A stretch of 64,000 nt of DNA from DALYJJ01 sp033763935 (GCA_033763935.1 JANRJO010000101.1:62001-126000), one strand, 5' to 3'. Shown: positions 29,243 through 41,442, counted from the first letter of the stretch. Numbers and translations: made by a program. The notes: generated from the sequence alone by a model not told the origin.

Positions 29243-29836
29243 ATGCGCTCCGAAGACTCCCCCTCTTGCTCGGACGCAGTGTTCGATGCCTTCGCTTCCA
29301 GCGGCCCAGAAGCCTTGGCCCGCTTGTTCCCTCTGATCTACGAGGAGTTGCTGGCGCTCGCGCGCAAGTTCCTCAGGGCGGAGCGCCACGAGCACACGCT
29401 GAACGCCACCGCTCTCGTTCACGAGGCGTATTTGCGCCTGTGCGCGGGGGCCCCGCCGCGCTGGGTCAGCCGATCCCACTTCGTTGGAGTGGTTGCTACC
29501 GCCATGCGGCACGTGCTGATCGATTACGCGCGGTCTCGCGCCGCAGCCAAGCGGTCCGCATCGATCGTGCCGCTCGACGCGGACCTGCCTGTCGCCGCCG
29601 CGGCAGGCGTTCCGGAAGACGAGATGTTGGCCATCGGCCGGGCATTGGAGAAACTGTCGCATCGCGATCCCCGGCTCGAGCGGATCGTCGAGCTTCGGTA
29701 CTTTGCGGGACTTTCGATTGCTCAAGTGGCCGAAGTGCTCTGCCTGTCGCCAACCACAGTCAAAGCCGACTGGCTTCTCGCGAAGGCGTGGCTGCGGCGC
29801 GAGGTCTCTGGCGTAAATGAAGGAAGCCGGTCGTAA
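29243..29836 (+). CDS. ECF-type RNA polymerase sigma factor, Sig-70_X6 subfamily
   Basis: 197 residues from ATG 29243. Region 2 is in LARLFPLIYEELLALARKFL and NATALVHEAYLRLC, and region 4 is in VELRYFAGLSIAQVAEVLCLSPTTVKADW. The FVGVVATAMRHVLIDYARSR segment is characteristic of the TIGR02999 subfamily common in Acidobacteria and Planctomycetes. These sigma factors are usually followed by a Ser/Thr kinase gene; here only about 60 bases remain before the convergent astacin gene. They include TDRWDRVCAL in another frame, reminiscent of a kinase N-terminus. It has probably lost its partner. Its target promoter is unknown. Confidence 0.85.
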   Translation: MRSEDSPSCSDAVFDAFASSGPEALARLFPLIYEELLALARKFLRAERHEHTLNATALVHEAYLRLCAGAPPRWVSRSHFVGVVATAMRHVLIDYARSRAAAKRSASIVPLDADLPVAAAAGVPEDEMLAIGRALEKLSHRDPRLERIVELRYFAGLSIAQVAEVLCLSPTTVKADWLLAKAWLRREVSGVNEGSRS

Positions 29837-29905
29837 CGGATCGTTGGGACCGCGTTTGCGCGCTTTCGGGGCCGCACTGGCCGCGGAGCCTTGCCGCAGG
29901 CAACG

Positions 29906-32900
29906 TCACGGCAAGCGGTCCGGCCCGCTGGCCTGGCTTGCCAAGATCTCTTCCGCTGTCAGCGCACGATCGTAGATCCTAAACTCGTCGATTCTGCCCT
30001 GGAAGGAGGGGTCGGCAGTGTATTGCGATCGGCCGAGCCAGTTTTGCGCGGTGCGACCCAGCGCCCGAGGGGCCAAAGTCATTTCGCGGTTCACGGCAAC
30101 GGGACGCCCGCCGACGTACAGCGTTCCCGTGCGGGCGCCAACGTCGATCGTGACGGCGACGTGAACGCTCACTCCCCGGGGGAACGGCGCGGATCCGTTG
30201 ATCTGTTGCTCCCCGCCGGCGCCGGAGACGGTGATTGCGAAACGCGGCGCCCGGTTCACACCATTGCTCGGAGTCAAGAAGAGGTTGGTTGCCGGCCCGG
30301 AGCCGAAGTCGAAGATCCGCGACCAGATGCTGTCGTGTTCCCACGTGACCCACGCCTCGATCGTGCAACTGGCGACGTCGGACAACATGCCCTCCGGCAG
30401 CGTCGCATGCCCAGTGGCTCCGTCCAGCAGTAGCGCTCCGCCGGCAACCGCCGCTCCGGCGCTCAGGGCCAGCCGGGTTCCCGCAATCGAGTCTGACGCA
30501 TCGCCGTTGAAGCGGTAACGGTGGCGTAGGCCCGGCGGCGCCAGGAGGATCTGAACCGGATTCGATTTCCGCCCATCCACACTCAGCACGAGATCCATCA
30601 GCCCCTCTCGCCGGAGTTCCGCCGGAACCCTTACGTTGAGCTGATCCAGCCCGGCGTACTCCCCATGGGCCCCCGCGAACAGGACCGCCGCCTCAACGCC
30701 CCCCACCTCCACCTTGACTTCGGCGCCGTCACTCCGGTGACGGAATCCCGTGCCGTATAGCACTAGGTAGAGTTGCCCGTCCCTCTGCCAATCGATCGCC
30801 GCCGGCCGCCAGGGAACGTCGCCCGACGGTCGCGCGAAAAGACCGAGGTTGCTCCTCGCACCGGTTTCCGCGTCCACCACCAGCGCGGAACCCGCCGCCA
30901 CTCCGATCCCGTTCCCGTTCGCGGTGAACAGCCCGGGCGAGAGTTGCTCCACCGCCAATTGCGCCTCGGTGAATTGCCCGTCCATGCGCTCCAACCGTAC
31001 GGTCGCCGGACCTGGCGCCGCCTCGGAGGGCATCAGGAAGTTGATCTGCACCGGTGTCACCGCGTGCAGGCGCAACGCGAACCGCTGCCCCGCGCGATCC
31101 GTGAGCCAAGCTCGAATGCCACCCAATTCAACCGGCAGCTCCGGGGCGAAGGCGGAAGCTTGGGCAAAGCGCAGGCCCAGCAACGTGACAAACTGGTCCG
31201 GCGCGGCCGGCCCTGGCCGGAAGCTCGCCGAATTCACCACGCCGGCGGCGCCGATGGCCGGCGGCCCGAACACCACCGTGAAGGTCCAATCCAGGTCTGC
31301 CACGCCGGAGGAGCGCATGGTCACTTTCGCCGGCCCCGGCGTGCCGCCGAACTGTACCGGCAGCGAAATCCTGCCGTCCGCGCCGGTCCAAGCCGTGGAG
31401 GGCGAGGTTGCTCCCACCGCCGAGATCTCAATCAAGGCCCCCGGAACCGGCAGGCCGGCGCTATCCACCAACTCGGCCACCAGCGGCGCGGCCAAGGATT
31501 CCCCCACCAAGCTGGTCTGGCCGGATCCGGAGACGGCGCGCAGCAGCGCCGCCTTGCCAGTCTGCGTCAACGCCACGCGCACACCCGCCGCCGTTAACGC
31601 CACCGTTCGGCGCGCACCGGCGTTTGGCGGAAAACTGACCGGCAGCGTGATCGATCCGCTGCCCTGCGCATAAACGGGCCGTATTTCAGCCGAATCCGAC
31701 GACGCGGTCCAATTGCAATTGTGGTCCGGCACGCTCAACTGCACCATCCCCATCCCGCCCGCGGCCGGGATCGGACTCGCTGGCGGCGTCACCGTGTACC
31801 GGCAGGCTGCCGGTTCTACCCAGAGCTCAACGTAGAGGACGCGTGTGGCGCCGCCCAGCACCGGCTCCAGCCGGACGGGCGTCCGGTATCGACCGGGCCG
31901 GAAGCCGGCCGCATTCACGGAAACGGTCAAGGTGGCCGGAGCGGTGGCGCTGGACGGCGTCACCTGGACCCACGAATCGAGGGTATTCACGCGAAAAGGG
32001 ACGACCAGATTCCCTGACGTCTCCACCGCATGACTCCGCGGGGCCGGCGAAGCGCCTTCGGTGGTGCGGAACAAGAGCGCTCGCGGCTCCAGCAGGAGCG
32101 CCTGGCCCGGCCGCGCGAAGATGGCCTCGACAGCCACCGGTCGGTCCACCGTGATGCGGGCGACGGGGCTCGAACCAGCCGCGCCTTGCGCCCATCCGGC
32201 GAAAATGAAGCCGGCCTCCGGTCTCGCCGAGACGTTGGCCGCCGCCCCTTCGTCGTAGAAACCATCGCCTCCGGGCCCCGCGAACTCCACCATCCCGCCG
32301 AAGCTTCGAACCAGCGTCACCTTGAACTGCCGGCGGAAGTTCGCGGCGTACGTACGGCCGTCGGCGATGATGGTCCGTTTCGCGGGAGCTCCGTCGGACC
32401 AGCCAACGAAGAGGTAACGTGTCGTGTTCTCCCAGTGGTAGACGTCCTGGGCGAAGAGCGTGTGGCTTGATCCGGGCTGAAACCAAGCTGGCGCGATCGG
32501 AGTCAGGTGGGGGACCCCGTCGAGCTCGATCGTGACGTAAGGCCAGTTCGCCGCGACCGTCGTGGGGCGGCGGCTCTGCGGCCGGAAGATCGCCCTTGGC
32601 CGGCCGGCCGTCCATGCCAGATACGTCACGGGATGGGTGGATAATCCCAGGCCGATCCGCCACTCGTCCGTCGAGTCCGAAAAAGACTCGAACACAAACC
32701 CCGGTTCCGGGCGCGCCGCCGCCTCCACCGGCAGGCCCTGCAAGTAATAGCCGTCCGCAGGCTCCGGTGAGAGCACCACGCGCCCGCCGGCGGACACGGC
32801 CCCATCCAGTCGTAATTCGCGCGTCGCGTGAGCCGTGTACACTTGCCCGGCGGTTGTCACGGTGATCGTGTGCGCCCTCTCTCCCCCATCGCTCCAACCG

Positions 32901-33880
32901 GCAAACCGGTAGCGTTCCGGGCCCGAGACTTGGTGGTCCGGGTACTCGATGGTGTGCGTCGAACCGACGGCCCAATTGAACGCGCGCGGCGCGGTGAGGA
33001 CGATCCCATCTACAAGAATCTGCCGGCCCAGTGGCGCCGTGTCGATGGTCGTATCCGTCACCGGCGCGCCGTACATTCTCTTCACCGTATTGGCCAAAGA
33101 GGGCGATAGATAGGGAAGCCTGTCGTTCACCAGCCCGCCGATGGGAATCCCCGCCGGAATGGACTCCAACAGCAGCTTCCCCAGCGGATTCGCGGAGATT
33201 ACACGCCCATAATGCATGACCGAGTTATAGTCATACGGCCCCTCCACGATGAAATCGAACAGTGGCATGAAGGTGCTCGGGTAGAACTGCTGGACCAGGG
33301 TGTCGAGGTTGGGATAAATGTACCGGTCCCGGTCGGGACGCTGCTGCTCGTGATGCACCCCCAGAGCGTGCCCGATCTCGTGCGCGGTGCCGGGGATCCC
33401 GCAGCCCGCCGGGCCGAGATTGATGAATTGCTCCCCGCCCACCATCCCGAGCGCAGAGTTGCAGCCGGGGTTGCGCTGAAATCGGACCCAGTTCGGTTCG
33501 GTGGTCCGGGGCATGAATCGAATTGACGTTTGGGCCTCCCAAATCCGGATCGCCTCGCTGATCTCATTCGGCCGGGGAAAGCCCGGCTCGATTTCGTACG
33601 GAACCACTCCCCCGGGCCAGCGTCTGGCCGTATCAAGCAGGTATATGGTGCGCCTTTCTCCGTCCCGCTTGCCGGACTCTGGCGGCTGGTCGTCGACCTG
33701 TTGCAGTTGGATGTCGCCTTCCAGCAGTTTCAGCCCGCCGGCTTCCTGGTAAACGATGCGCTGGCCTCGATACCAGCCGCTCCGCCATTCGGAACCCACC
33801 GCTTCATGTGGGCCTGCCAGACACGCCGTAAGCGGTAGCGCGGCCAGGATCGAAGCTGTCGACCAACGGGCCCGGGTCAC
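29906..33880 (-). CDS. Large secreted astacin-type metalloprotease with surface repeats, TIGR03437 and LamG-like domains
   Basis: 1324 residues. A signal peptide (ILAALPLTACLAG) precedes an astacin (M12A) domain at about 75-275. The zinc motif is in AHEIGHALGVHHEQQRPDRD (His167, His171, His177) and the Met-turn is in NSVMHY (about 219-224). Repeated WSDG-containing units follow (RFAGWSDGGERAHTITV, LFVGWSDGAPAKRTIIA), like Listeria/Bacteroidales surface repeats. Next are BACON-like sandwiches and the Solibacter C-terminal domain TIGR03437 (GVVNSASFRPGPAAPDQFVT). A LamG/concanavalin-like domain ends the protein (RGRIDEFRIYDRALTAEE-like). It overlaps the upstream PEP-CTERM gene by 4 bases. Likely role: degradation or processing of surface or extracellular protein. 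Confidence 0.85.
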   Translation of the reverse strand: MTRARWSTASILAALPLTACLAGPHEAVGSEWRSGWYRGQRIVYQEAGGLKLLEGDIQLQQVDDQPPESGKRDGERRTIYLLDTARRWPGGVVPYEIEPGFPRPNEISEAIRIWEAQTSIRFMPRTTEPNWVRFQRNPGCNSALGMVGGEQFINLGPAGCGIPGTAHEIGHALGVHHEQQRPDRDRYIYPNLDTLVQQFYPSTFMPLFDFIVEGPYDYNSVMHYGRVISANPLGKLLLESIPAGIPIGGLVNDRLPYLSPSLANTVKRMYGAPVTDTTIDTAPLGRQILVDGIVLTAPRAFNWAVGSTHTIEYPDHQVSGPERYRFAGWSDGGERAHTITVTTAGQVYTAHATRELRLDGAVSAGGRVVLSPEPADGYYLQGLPVEAAARPEPGFVFESFSDSTDEWRIGLGLSTHPVTYLAWTAGRPRAIFRPQSRRPTTVAANWPYVTIELDGVPHLTPIAPAWFQPGSSHTLFAQDVYHWENTTRYLFVGWSDGAPAKRTIIADGRTYAANFRRQFKVTLVRSFGGMVEFAGPGGDGFYDEGAAANVSARPEAGFIFAGWAQGAAGSSPVARITVDRPVAVEAIFARPGQALLLEPRALLFRTTEGASPAPRSHAVETSGNLVVPFRVNTLDSWVQVTPSSATAPATLTVSVNAAGFRPGRYRTPVRLEPVLGGATRVLYVELWVEPAACRYTVTPPASPIPAAGGMGMVQLSVPDHNCNWTASSDSAEIRPVYAQGSGSITLPVSFPPNAGARRTVALTAAGVRVALTQTGKAALLRAVSGSGQTSLVGESLAAPLVAELVDSAGLPVPGALIEISAVGATSPSTAWTGADGRISLPVQFGGTPGPAKVTMRSSGVADLDWTFTVVFGPPAIGAAGVVNSASFRPGPAAPDQFVTLLGLRFAQASAFAPELPVELGGIRAWLTDRAGQRFALRLHAVTPVQINFLMPSEAAPGPATVRLERMDGQFTEAQLAVEQLSPGLFTANGNGIGVAAGSALVVDAETGARSNLGLFARPSGDVPWRPAAIDWQRDGQLYLVLYGTGFRHRSDGAEVKVEVGGVEAAVLFAGAHGEYAGLDQLNVRVPAELRREGLMDLVLSVDGRKSNPVQILLAPPGLRHRYRFNGDASDSIAGTRLALSAGAAVAGGALLLDGATGHATLPEGMLSDVASCTIEAWVTWEHDSIWSRIFDFGSGPATNLFLTPSNGVNRAPRFAITVSGAGGEQQINGSAPFPRGVSVHVAVTIDVGARTGTLYVGGRPVAVNREMTLAPRALGRTAQNWLGRSQYTADPSFQGRIDEFRIYDRALTAEEILASQASGPDRLP

Positions 33881-34776
33881 TCCCGCTTGTCCCTTCGCGC
33901 CCGCTGGAGCACCGTGGCGGCCAGCGCGGCTGCGGCGAGCCAGAACGGCGCCGGCTCCGGTACAGCGGTGATTCCACTTCCGCTGTAAAGGCTGCCCGAC
34001 CCCGCTGCGATGGCGAAGTCCCTCACGGCCGCGCCCGTCTCGTCATACGCTTCGATGCCCGTCACGCGAACCGTGTTGAAAGCATCGGTCTCCACGGAAG
34101 CGCTCCAGCTCACGCAGTGCGGCCCATCGCAGAAAGCCCCCGCCAAAACGATGGTTGTTAACAAGATGTCAACCGGCGGCCCTCCGTACACGAATGGAAT
34201 GGGCGCCCCACTTACCGAAGCGAGCGCCGATTTCCCGTTCAGATCGATGCGTCCGAAGGCGGGGGAGGTGGTGGCTGGCCCCACATACCAGTCCAGAAAC
34301 GAAACGGTCAGAGGCGGCGGGGCCGCCGTCCCTGTGCCGGTCCCCGACCCTTCGATCTCCAGTTGGAGCACCAGGGTCCCCGCAGTGCCGGTGAGCCCAG
34401 GAGCGTCGATCACCAACGCGTCCTCCATCCGAAGTAAGGTCCGCCACCCAATCTGAGTGAAGTCCGGCTGTCCTCCGGCAACGGTGAGCGCGCTGAATCC
34501 GCGCAAGCCCCCGAAGACTGCCTCACCCATTGCTTCGAGTTCGAAGGAGCTCTCGCCGGCGCCGCTAGTCACAGTCTCGCCCGCCGTGTAGCCCGTGCTT
34601 GCCCGCGCCGGGCCAGCCGCAGACGAGCGAACTTCGCAGATCCGGCCCGGCCCCTCGGGTCCAAGGCAAACCTGAGTCAGCGCAGAGACACCAATGGTCC
34701 CAGCCCAGATTGGAGCGACCAGACCCGCCGCAAGCACGCCCAGCGGGGCGAAGGCGATTCTTCGATGCAGCACCAT
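33877..34776 (-). CDS. PEP-CTERM sorting domain protein upstream of the astacin protease
   Basis: 299 residues. The signal region (FAPLGVLAAGLVAPIWAGT) is followed by a Gly/Thr-rich beta-structured body with single Cys pairs (VCLGPEGPGRICEV; AFCDGPHCV). The C-terminus is AVPEPAPFWLAAAALAATVL then QRARRDKRE, a standard PEP-CTERM tail. ATGA overlap with the astacin gene shows the two are translated from one message, so the protein may be a surface partner or substrate of the protease. No enzyme motif is seen. Confidence 0.78.
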   Translation of the reverse strand: MVLHRRIAFAPLGVLAAGLVAPIWAGTIGVSALTQVCLGPEGPGRICEVRSSAAGPARASTGYTAGETVTSGAGESSFELEAMGEAVFGGLRGFSALTVAGGQPDFTQIGWRTLLRMEDALVIDAPGLTGTAGTLVLQLEIEGSGTGTGTAAPPPLTVSFLDWYVGPATTSPAFGRIDLNGKSALASVSGAPIPFVYGGPPVDILLTTIVLAGAFCDGPHCVSWSASVETDAFNTVRVTGIEAYDETGAAVRDFAIAAGSGSLYSGSGITAVPEPAPFWLAAAALAATVLQRARRDKRE

Positions 34777-35052
34777 ACCTCATTAGGCGTGAACGGCGAC
34801 TCGATTGGACGGTCGCCGGACCACTGAGCTCGAATCGCTTGCTAGTCCCAGCAGAAGCTGGCTACGCGCATCGGCCCAAAACTGCATCCTGCTGCCCTCG
34901 CCCCCTTCGGGCTGCACCCTCCGAACTGTTGAGGGATGGACCCACCATCCGGCGGCCGCCAACCGGGCCTCAACGCAGCCGATTCTCGCCGCGATTAGCC
35001 GGGCCATGCGCTCCCGGTAGGGTGCGCGCCGCCTCCCATCCCGGCCCGCAGA
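34777..35052. other. Intergenic region between the PEP-CTERM gene and recO
   Basis: Nothing convincing is encoded here. Short open frames exist on both strands, but none has a ribosome-binding site, a recognisable domain or a conserved-looking composition. The stretch should hold the promoter of the leftward PEP-CTERM/astacin operon. The 40-bp repeat follows at 35053. Confidence 0.5.
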
Positions 35053-35092
35053 GGCCCCCGGAATCGCTTTAGGCGCGATTCCCGATATGTTA
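35053..35092. repeat. 40-bp direct repeat, copy 2, in front of recO
   Basis: Identical to 28649-28688. The inverted repeat GGAATCGC (35060-35067) with GCGATTCC (35075-35082) can form a hairpin, and GATATGTTAAT just after it is a plausible -10 region for recO at 35115. It is either the native recO leader or a short palindromic element. Confidence 0.85.
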
Positions 35093-35114
35093 ATCTGAAA
35101 CTTGCCAGTCCATT

Positions 35115-35756
35115 ATGCCGGCTCGTGTTAGCGAGTCGTACGTCCTGCGGACGTTCCCCTACTCGGAAGCGGACCTGATCGTCAGCTTCTTCACGCGGGA
35201 CCAAGGCAAGCTGCGCGGGGTCGCGAAACGAGCCCGGCGGCCCAAGAGCCCATTCGGAGCGGGGTTGGAGCGTCTCTCGCGCGTGCAGATGCGCTACTAC
35301 CAGAAAGAGACGTTCGAACTCGTCCGGCTGGATTCGTGCGATATGCTGCGTTCGCCGTTTGAGCTTCATTCCTCGTTCGAAACAAGCGTCGGCCTCGACT
35401 ACATCGCCGAGGTCAGCGAGCAGCTATTGCCCGCCGCCGAGCCCAACGAGAAGTTCTTCCGCCTGGTGACCGCAGTCACCGAGCACATGGGGGCTAAGAC
35501 CGACCGCGCCGTGTGGTGCGCGGTGACGTACTTTACCGTGTGGGCTGTGCGCCTCTCCGGGTTCCTGCCGGAACCCCGCGTCAGCGCCGAATCCCGCGCC
35601 TTGATGGACGAGATCATGACTCGCCCCGTGGCCCAACTTGGCGAACGCGAGTGGGGGAAGTCGACCGGCGCGGACCTGCGGCGGTTTCTCGTACGCTTGA
35701 TGGAAGACCATATCGAACGGCGGCTGCTCACAGCGCCGGTATTGGAAGCCCTCTAA
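35115..35756 (+). CDS. recO: DNA repair protein RecO
   Basis: 213 residues. RecO binds RecR and single-stranded DNA and loads RecA in the RecFOR pathway. The N-terminal OB fold is clear (SESYVLRTFPYSEADLIVSF, then GKLRGVAKRARRPKSPFGAGL), followed by the helical domain (FELHSSFETSVGLDYIAEVS). At 213 residues it is shorter than the usual 230-250 and lacks the four-Cys zinc motif of many RecO proteins; where it should lie the sequence reads LSGFLPEPRVSAES. It is 3 bases upstream of glyQ, so it is co-transcribed with the glycyl-tRNA synthetase genes. Confidence 0.9.
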   Translation: MPARVSESYVLRTFPYSEADLIVSFFTRDQGKLRGVAKRARRPKSPFGAGLERLSRVQMRYYQKETFELVRLDSCDMLRSPFELHSSFETSVGLDYIAEVSEQLLPAAEPNEKFFRLVTAVTEHMGAKTDRAVWCAVTYFTVWAVRLSGFLPEPRVSAESRALMDEIMTRPVAQLGEREWGKSTGADLRRFLVRLMEDHIERRLLTAPVLEAL

Positions 35757-35759
35757 CGC

Positions 35760-36650
35760 ATGGATTCCTTTCAAGAGACCATCTTTAAACTCAAACGCTA
35801 CTGGGCCGACCGGGGATGCATCGTCACCGAGCCCTATGACATGGAAGTAGGCGCGGGCACCATGGCGCCGGAGACGTTTCTACGGGTGCTCGGCCCAAAG
35901 CCCTACCGCGTCGCCTACGTGCAACCCAGCCGGCGCCCCGCGGACGGCCGCTACGGCGAGAACCCGAACCGTCTGTACAAGCACCAGCAGCTACAGGTGA
36001 TCCTGAAGCCGACGCCGGCGGACGTGATCGATCAATACCTCGGCAGCCTGGAGGCCATCGGCATCGACCTGACCAAGCACGACCTCAAGTTCGAAGAGGA
36101 CAACTGGGAGTCGCCCACCCTCGGCGCCTGGGGCATCGGTTGGCAGGTGATGCTCGACGGCATGGAGATTACCCAGTTCACCTACTTCCAACAGTGCGGC
36201 GGCATTGACCTGGACCTGGTGCCGGCGGAGTTGACGTACGGCCTCGAGCGGCTGGTGGCGTTCCTGCAGAACAAGTCCAGCGTGTACGAGATCGAGTGGG
36301 CGCCGGGCTTCAGTTACGCGGATGTGCGGCTGGCGGAAGAGGTGCAGCACTCCGTCTACAACTTCGAATCCGCGGATGTCGAAACACTGTGGCGGTTGTT
36401 TGCGCTGCACGAAACGGAATGCACGCGGCTCCTGGATGCCTGGTCGAAGACGAAGACCGGGCGCGAACGGTTCCCCGTGCTCGCCGCCTATGACCACGTC
36501 CTGAAGTGCTCCAACCTGTTTAACCTGCTGGACGCGCGCGGGGCGATTTCAGTGACCGAGCGCGTGGGCGTCATCGGCCGCGTACGCAAGCTGGCGGTAG
36601 GCGTCGCGCAGGCGTGGGCCGCGCAGCAGCAGGCGGAGGTGGCCGCATGA
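35760..36650 (+). CDS. glyQ: Glycine--tRNA ligase alpha subunit
   Basis: 296 residues, the normal length for the alpha chain of the bacterial alpha2-beta2 glycyl-tRNA synthetase. It carries the class II catalytic core that forms glycyl-adenylate. Family blocks are intact: RYWADRGCIVTEPYDMEVGA, RRPADGRYGENPNRLYKHQQ, then FTYFQQCGGIDLDLVPAELT and TYGLERLVAFLQ. The stop overlaps the start of glyS by 4 bases (ATGA). A truncated relative is at 28690-29182. Confidence 0.97.
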   Translation: MDSFQETIFKLKRYWADRGCIVTEPYDMEVGAGTMAPETFLRVLGPKPYRVAYVQPSRRPADGRYGENPNRLYKHQQLQVILKPTPADVIDQYLGSLEAIGIDLTKHDLKFEEDNWESPTLGAWGIGWQVMLDGMEITQFTYFQQCGGIDLDLVPAELTYGLERLVAFLQNKSSVYEIEWAPGFSYADVRLAEEVQHSVYNFESADVETLWRLFALHETECTRLLDAWSKTKTGRERFPVLAAYDHVLKCSNLFNLLDARGAISVTERVGVIGRVRKLAVGVAQAWAAQQQAEVAA

Positions 36651-38647
36651 GCGGCGTGCCGTTTCTGCTGGAGATCGGGACGGAAGAGATCCCCGATTGG
36701 ATGATCCTGCCGGCGCTCGACGATCTGCGCCGGCTGTTCGAAAAGGTGCTCGCCGACCATGCTCTGGCCGGATCTGTGTCCTGGGTGGACGCAACGCCGC
36801 GCCGGCTGGTGCTGCGCGCCGATGGCTTGAGCGAACGGCAGGCGGACCGCGAGGAACTGGTCACCGGCCCGCCAGTAGCCGCCGCCGCGGGCGCCGTGGC
36901 CGGGTTTGCGAAGAAGCAGAACGTAGTGGTGGAGTCGCTGGAGCGGGTGGAGACAGCGAAGGGCGTCTACTACGGGGTTCGCAAACAGATCGCCGGGCGG
37001 GCGACAGCAGAGATTCTGGCCGCGGCTCTGCCGGAGGTGATCGCGAAGATCTACTTCCCGAAGACCATGTATTGGACGGGGAAGGGCGGGTTGCGATTCA
37101 TCCGGCCGATTCGTTGGATCGTTGCACTGCTCGGGCATTCGGTGGTGCCGTTCGAAGTAGCGGGCGTGGCGGCGGGCGACACCACCAGCGGCCACCGGCG
37201 GATGGGGTCGGCGCAGATTGGCGTCACCATCGAATCCTACAAAGAGTCGCTCCGCGCCAACGGTGTGCTGCTGCACGCGGCGGAGCGGCGGCAGAAGTTG
37301 GAGCGCGAACTGGCGGCGCTGGCGGCCGGCGCGGGATTGCGGATCCACCGCGACGAAGCGCTCCTCGACACGCTGGTCTACCTCACCGAGTTTCCCACCC
37401 CGATTCTTGGGTCCTTCGATCCGTCGTACCTGGAATTGCCGCGCGAGGTGCTGATCACCGTGATGCGGCATCACCAGCGGTACTTCTCGCTCGAGACGCC
37501 GGACGGTTCGCTGGCGCCTAATTTCCTGGCCGTGATGAACACCGCTGCCGACCCTGAGGGCCTGGTTCGGCAGGGGAACGAACGCGTTCTGCGCGCTCGC
37601 TTCAATGACGCGCGCTTCTTTTGGCAGCAGGATCAGCAGAAGCCGCTGGCCGCCCGCATCGACGACCTGAAAAACGTCACCTTCCAGGCGAAGCTGGGTT
37701 CCTACTATGAGAAAGCGCAGCGCATGACAGCGCTGGTGCGTGAGTTGGGCGGGGATGCGCACGCCGAACGGGCCGCGCTGCTCGCCAAGTGCGACCTGAC
37801 CTGCGAGATGGTGAAGGAGTTCACTGAGCTGCAGGGCGTGGTCGGCGGATTGTATGCACGCGCGCAAGGCGAGCCCGAAGACGTGGCCGGCGCGGTCTAC
37901 GACCACTACAAGCCCGAGAGCATGGACGATGCGATCCCGCGCGGCAGAACAGCGCAAATCGTCGCCCTGGCCGACAAACTGGACACGCTCCGCGGCTGCT
38001 TCAAGATCGGGCTGGTTCCCACCGGCTCCAAGGATCCGTTTGCACTGCGGCGTGCCGCGCAGGGCGTCGTGCGCATCCTCGCCGAGGGCGAAGTTGCGTT
38101 TGCTCTGCCCGTAGAAAGCGAACTGGGCGAGTTCTTCCGCGATCGCATCGATTACTACTTCCGCGAGGTCCGCAAGTTCCCCTATGACGAAGTGCGCGCG
38201 GGGATGTCGGCGGGCTTCAGCGATGTACGGGATCTCGCCGCGCGCCTGGAGGCCGTACACGCGGTGCGCCCCACGGCGGACTTCGAGCCCCTGGCAGCGA
38301 GCTTCAAGCGCATCAAAAACATTCTGCGGCAGGCGCAGTATGAGGACGCCCCCGCGCCCGGCGAAGCGTTGCTCGAGCCCGGTCCGGAGCGCGAGTTGTA
38401 CGAGGCCTATGCGCACGCGAAGGCAGCGATAGCAGGGTTGACGAGCTATCGAGACCGGCTGGAACGCATCGCCGCGCTGCGCCCACAGGTGGATCTGTTT
38501 TTCGATAAAGTTCTTGTGAATGCCCCCGATCCGCGCGTCCGCGCGAATCGGCTGGCTCTGCTTTCCGCCATGCTGGGGGAGTTTTCGAGAATCGCCGATC
38601 TCTCGGAGATCGTGACCGCTTCATCATCAGTGAGTACTAATACGTAA
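36647..38647 (+). CDS. glyS: Glycine--tRNA ligase beta subunit
   Basis: 666 residues from ATG 36647, overlapping the glyQ stop. The beta subunit recognises tRNA-Gly and completes the enzyme. Recognisable blocks are LLEIGTEEIPDWMILPAL at the start, FPKTMYWTGKGGLRFIRPIR, GHRRMG, and the HD-like region ALLAKCDLTCEMVKEFTELQ with KPESMDDAIPRG. The anticodon-binding-like DALR helices are at the C-terminus (VLVNAPDPRVRANRLALLSA). An upstream in-frame start at 36614 lies inside glyQ and is unlikely. Confidence 0.96.
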   Translation: MSGVPFLLEIGTEEIPDWMILPALDDLRRLFEKVLADHALAGSVSWVDATPRRLVLRADGLSERQADREELVTGPPVAAAAGAVAGFAKKQNVVVESLERVETAKGVYYGVRKQIAGRATAEILAAALPEVIAKIYFPKTMYWTGKGGLRFIRPIRWIVALLGHSVVPFEVAGVAAGDTTSGHRRMGSAQIGVTIESYKESLRANGVLLHAAERRQKLERELAALAAGAGLRIHRDEALLDTLVYLTEFPTPILGSFDPSYLELPREVLITVMRHHQRYFSLETPDGSLAPNFLAVMNTAADPEGLVRQGNERVLRARFNDARFFWQQDQQKPLAARIDDLKNVTFQAKLGSYYEKAQRMTALVRELGGDAHAERAALLAKCDLTCEMVKEFTELQGVVGGLYARAQGEPEDVAGAVYDHYKPESMDDAIPRGRTAQIVALADKLDTLRGCFKIGLVPTGSKDPFALRRAAQGVVRILAEGEVAFALPVESELGEFFRDRIDYYFREVRKFPYDEVRAGMSAGFSDVRDLAARLEAVHAVRPTADFEPLAASFKRIKNILRQAQYEDAPAPGEALLEPGPERELYEAYAHAKAAIAGLTSYRDRLERIAALRPQVDLFFDKVLVNAPDPRVRANRLALLSAMLGEFSRIADLSEIVTASSSVSTNT

Positions 38648-38666
38648 GGAGAATCGAATCGCGCGT

Positions 38667-41420
<2,754 letters not shown>

Positions 41421-41442
41421 TTCGTCTGTAGTGTTGGATGCG

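Noticed and set aside
34783..35007. Small minus-strand frame upstream of recO
   Set aside because: No ribosome-binding site or domain; it overlaps the expected promoter region.
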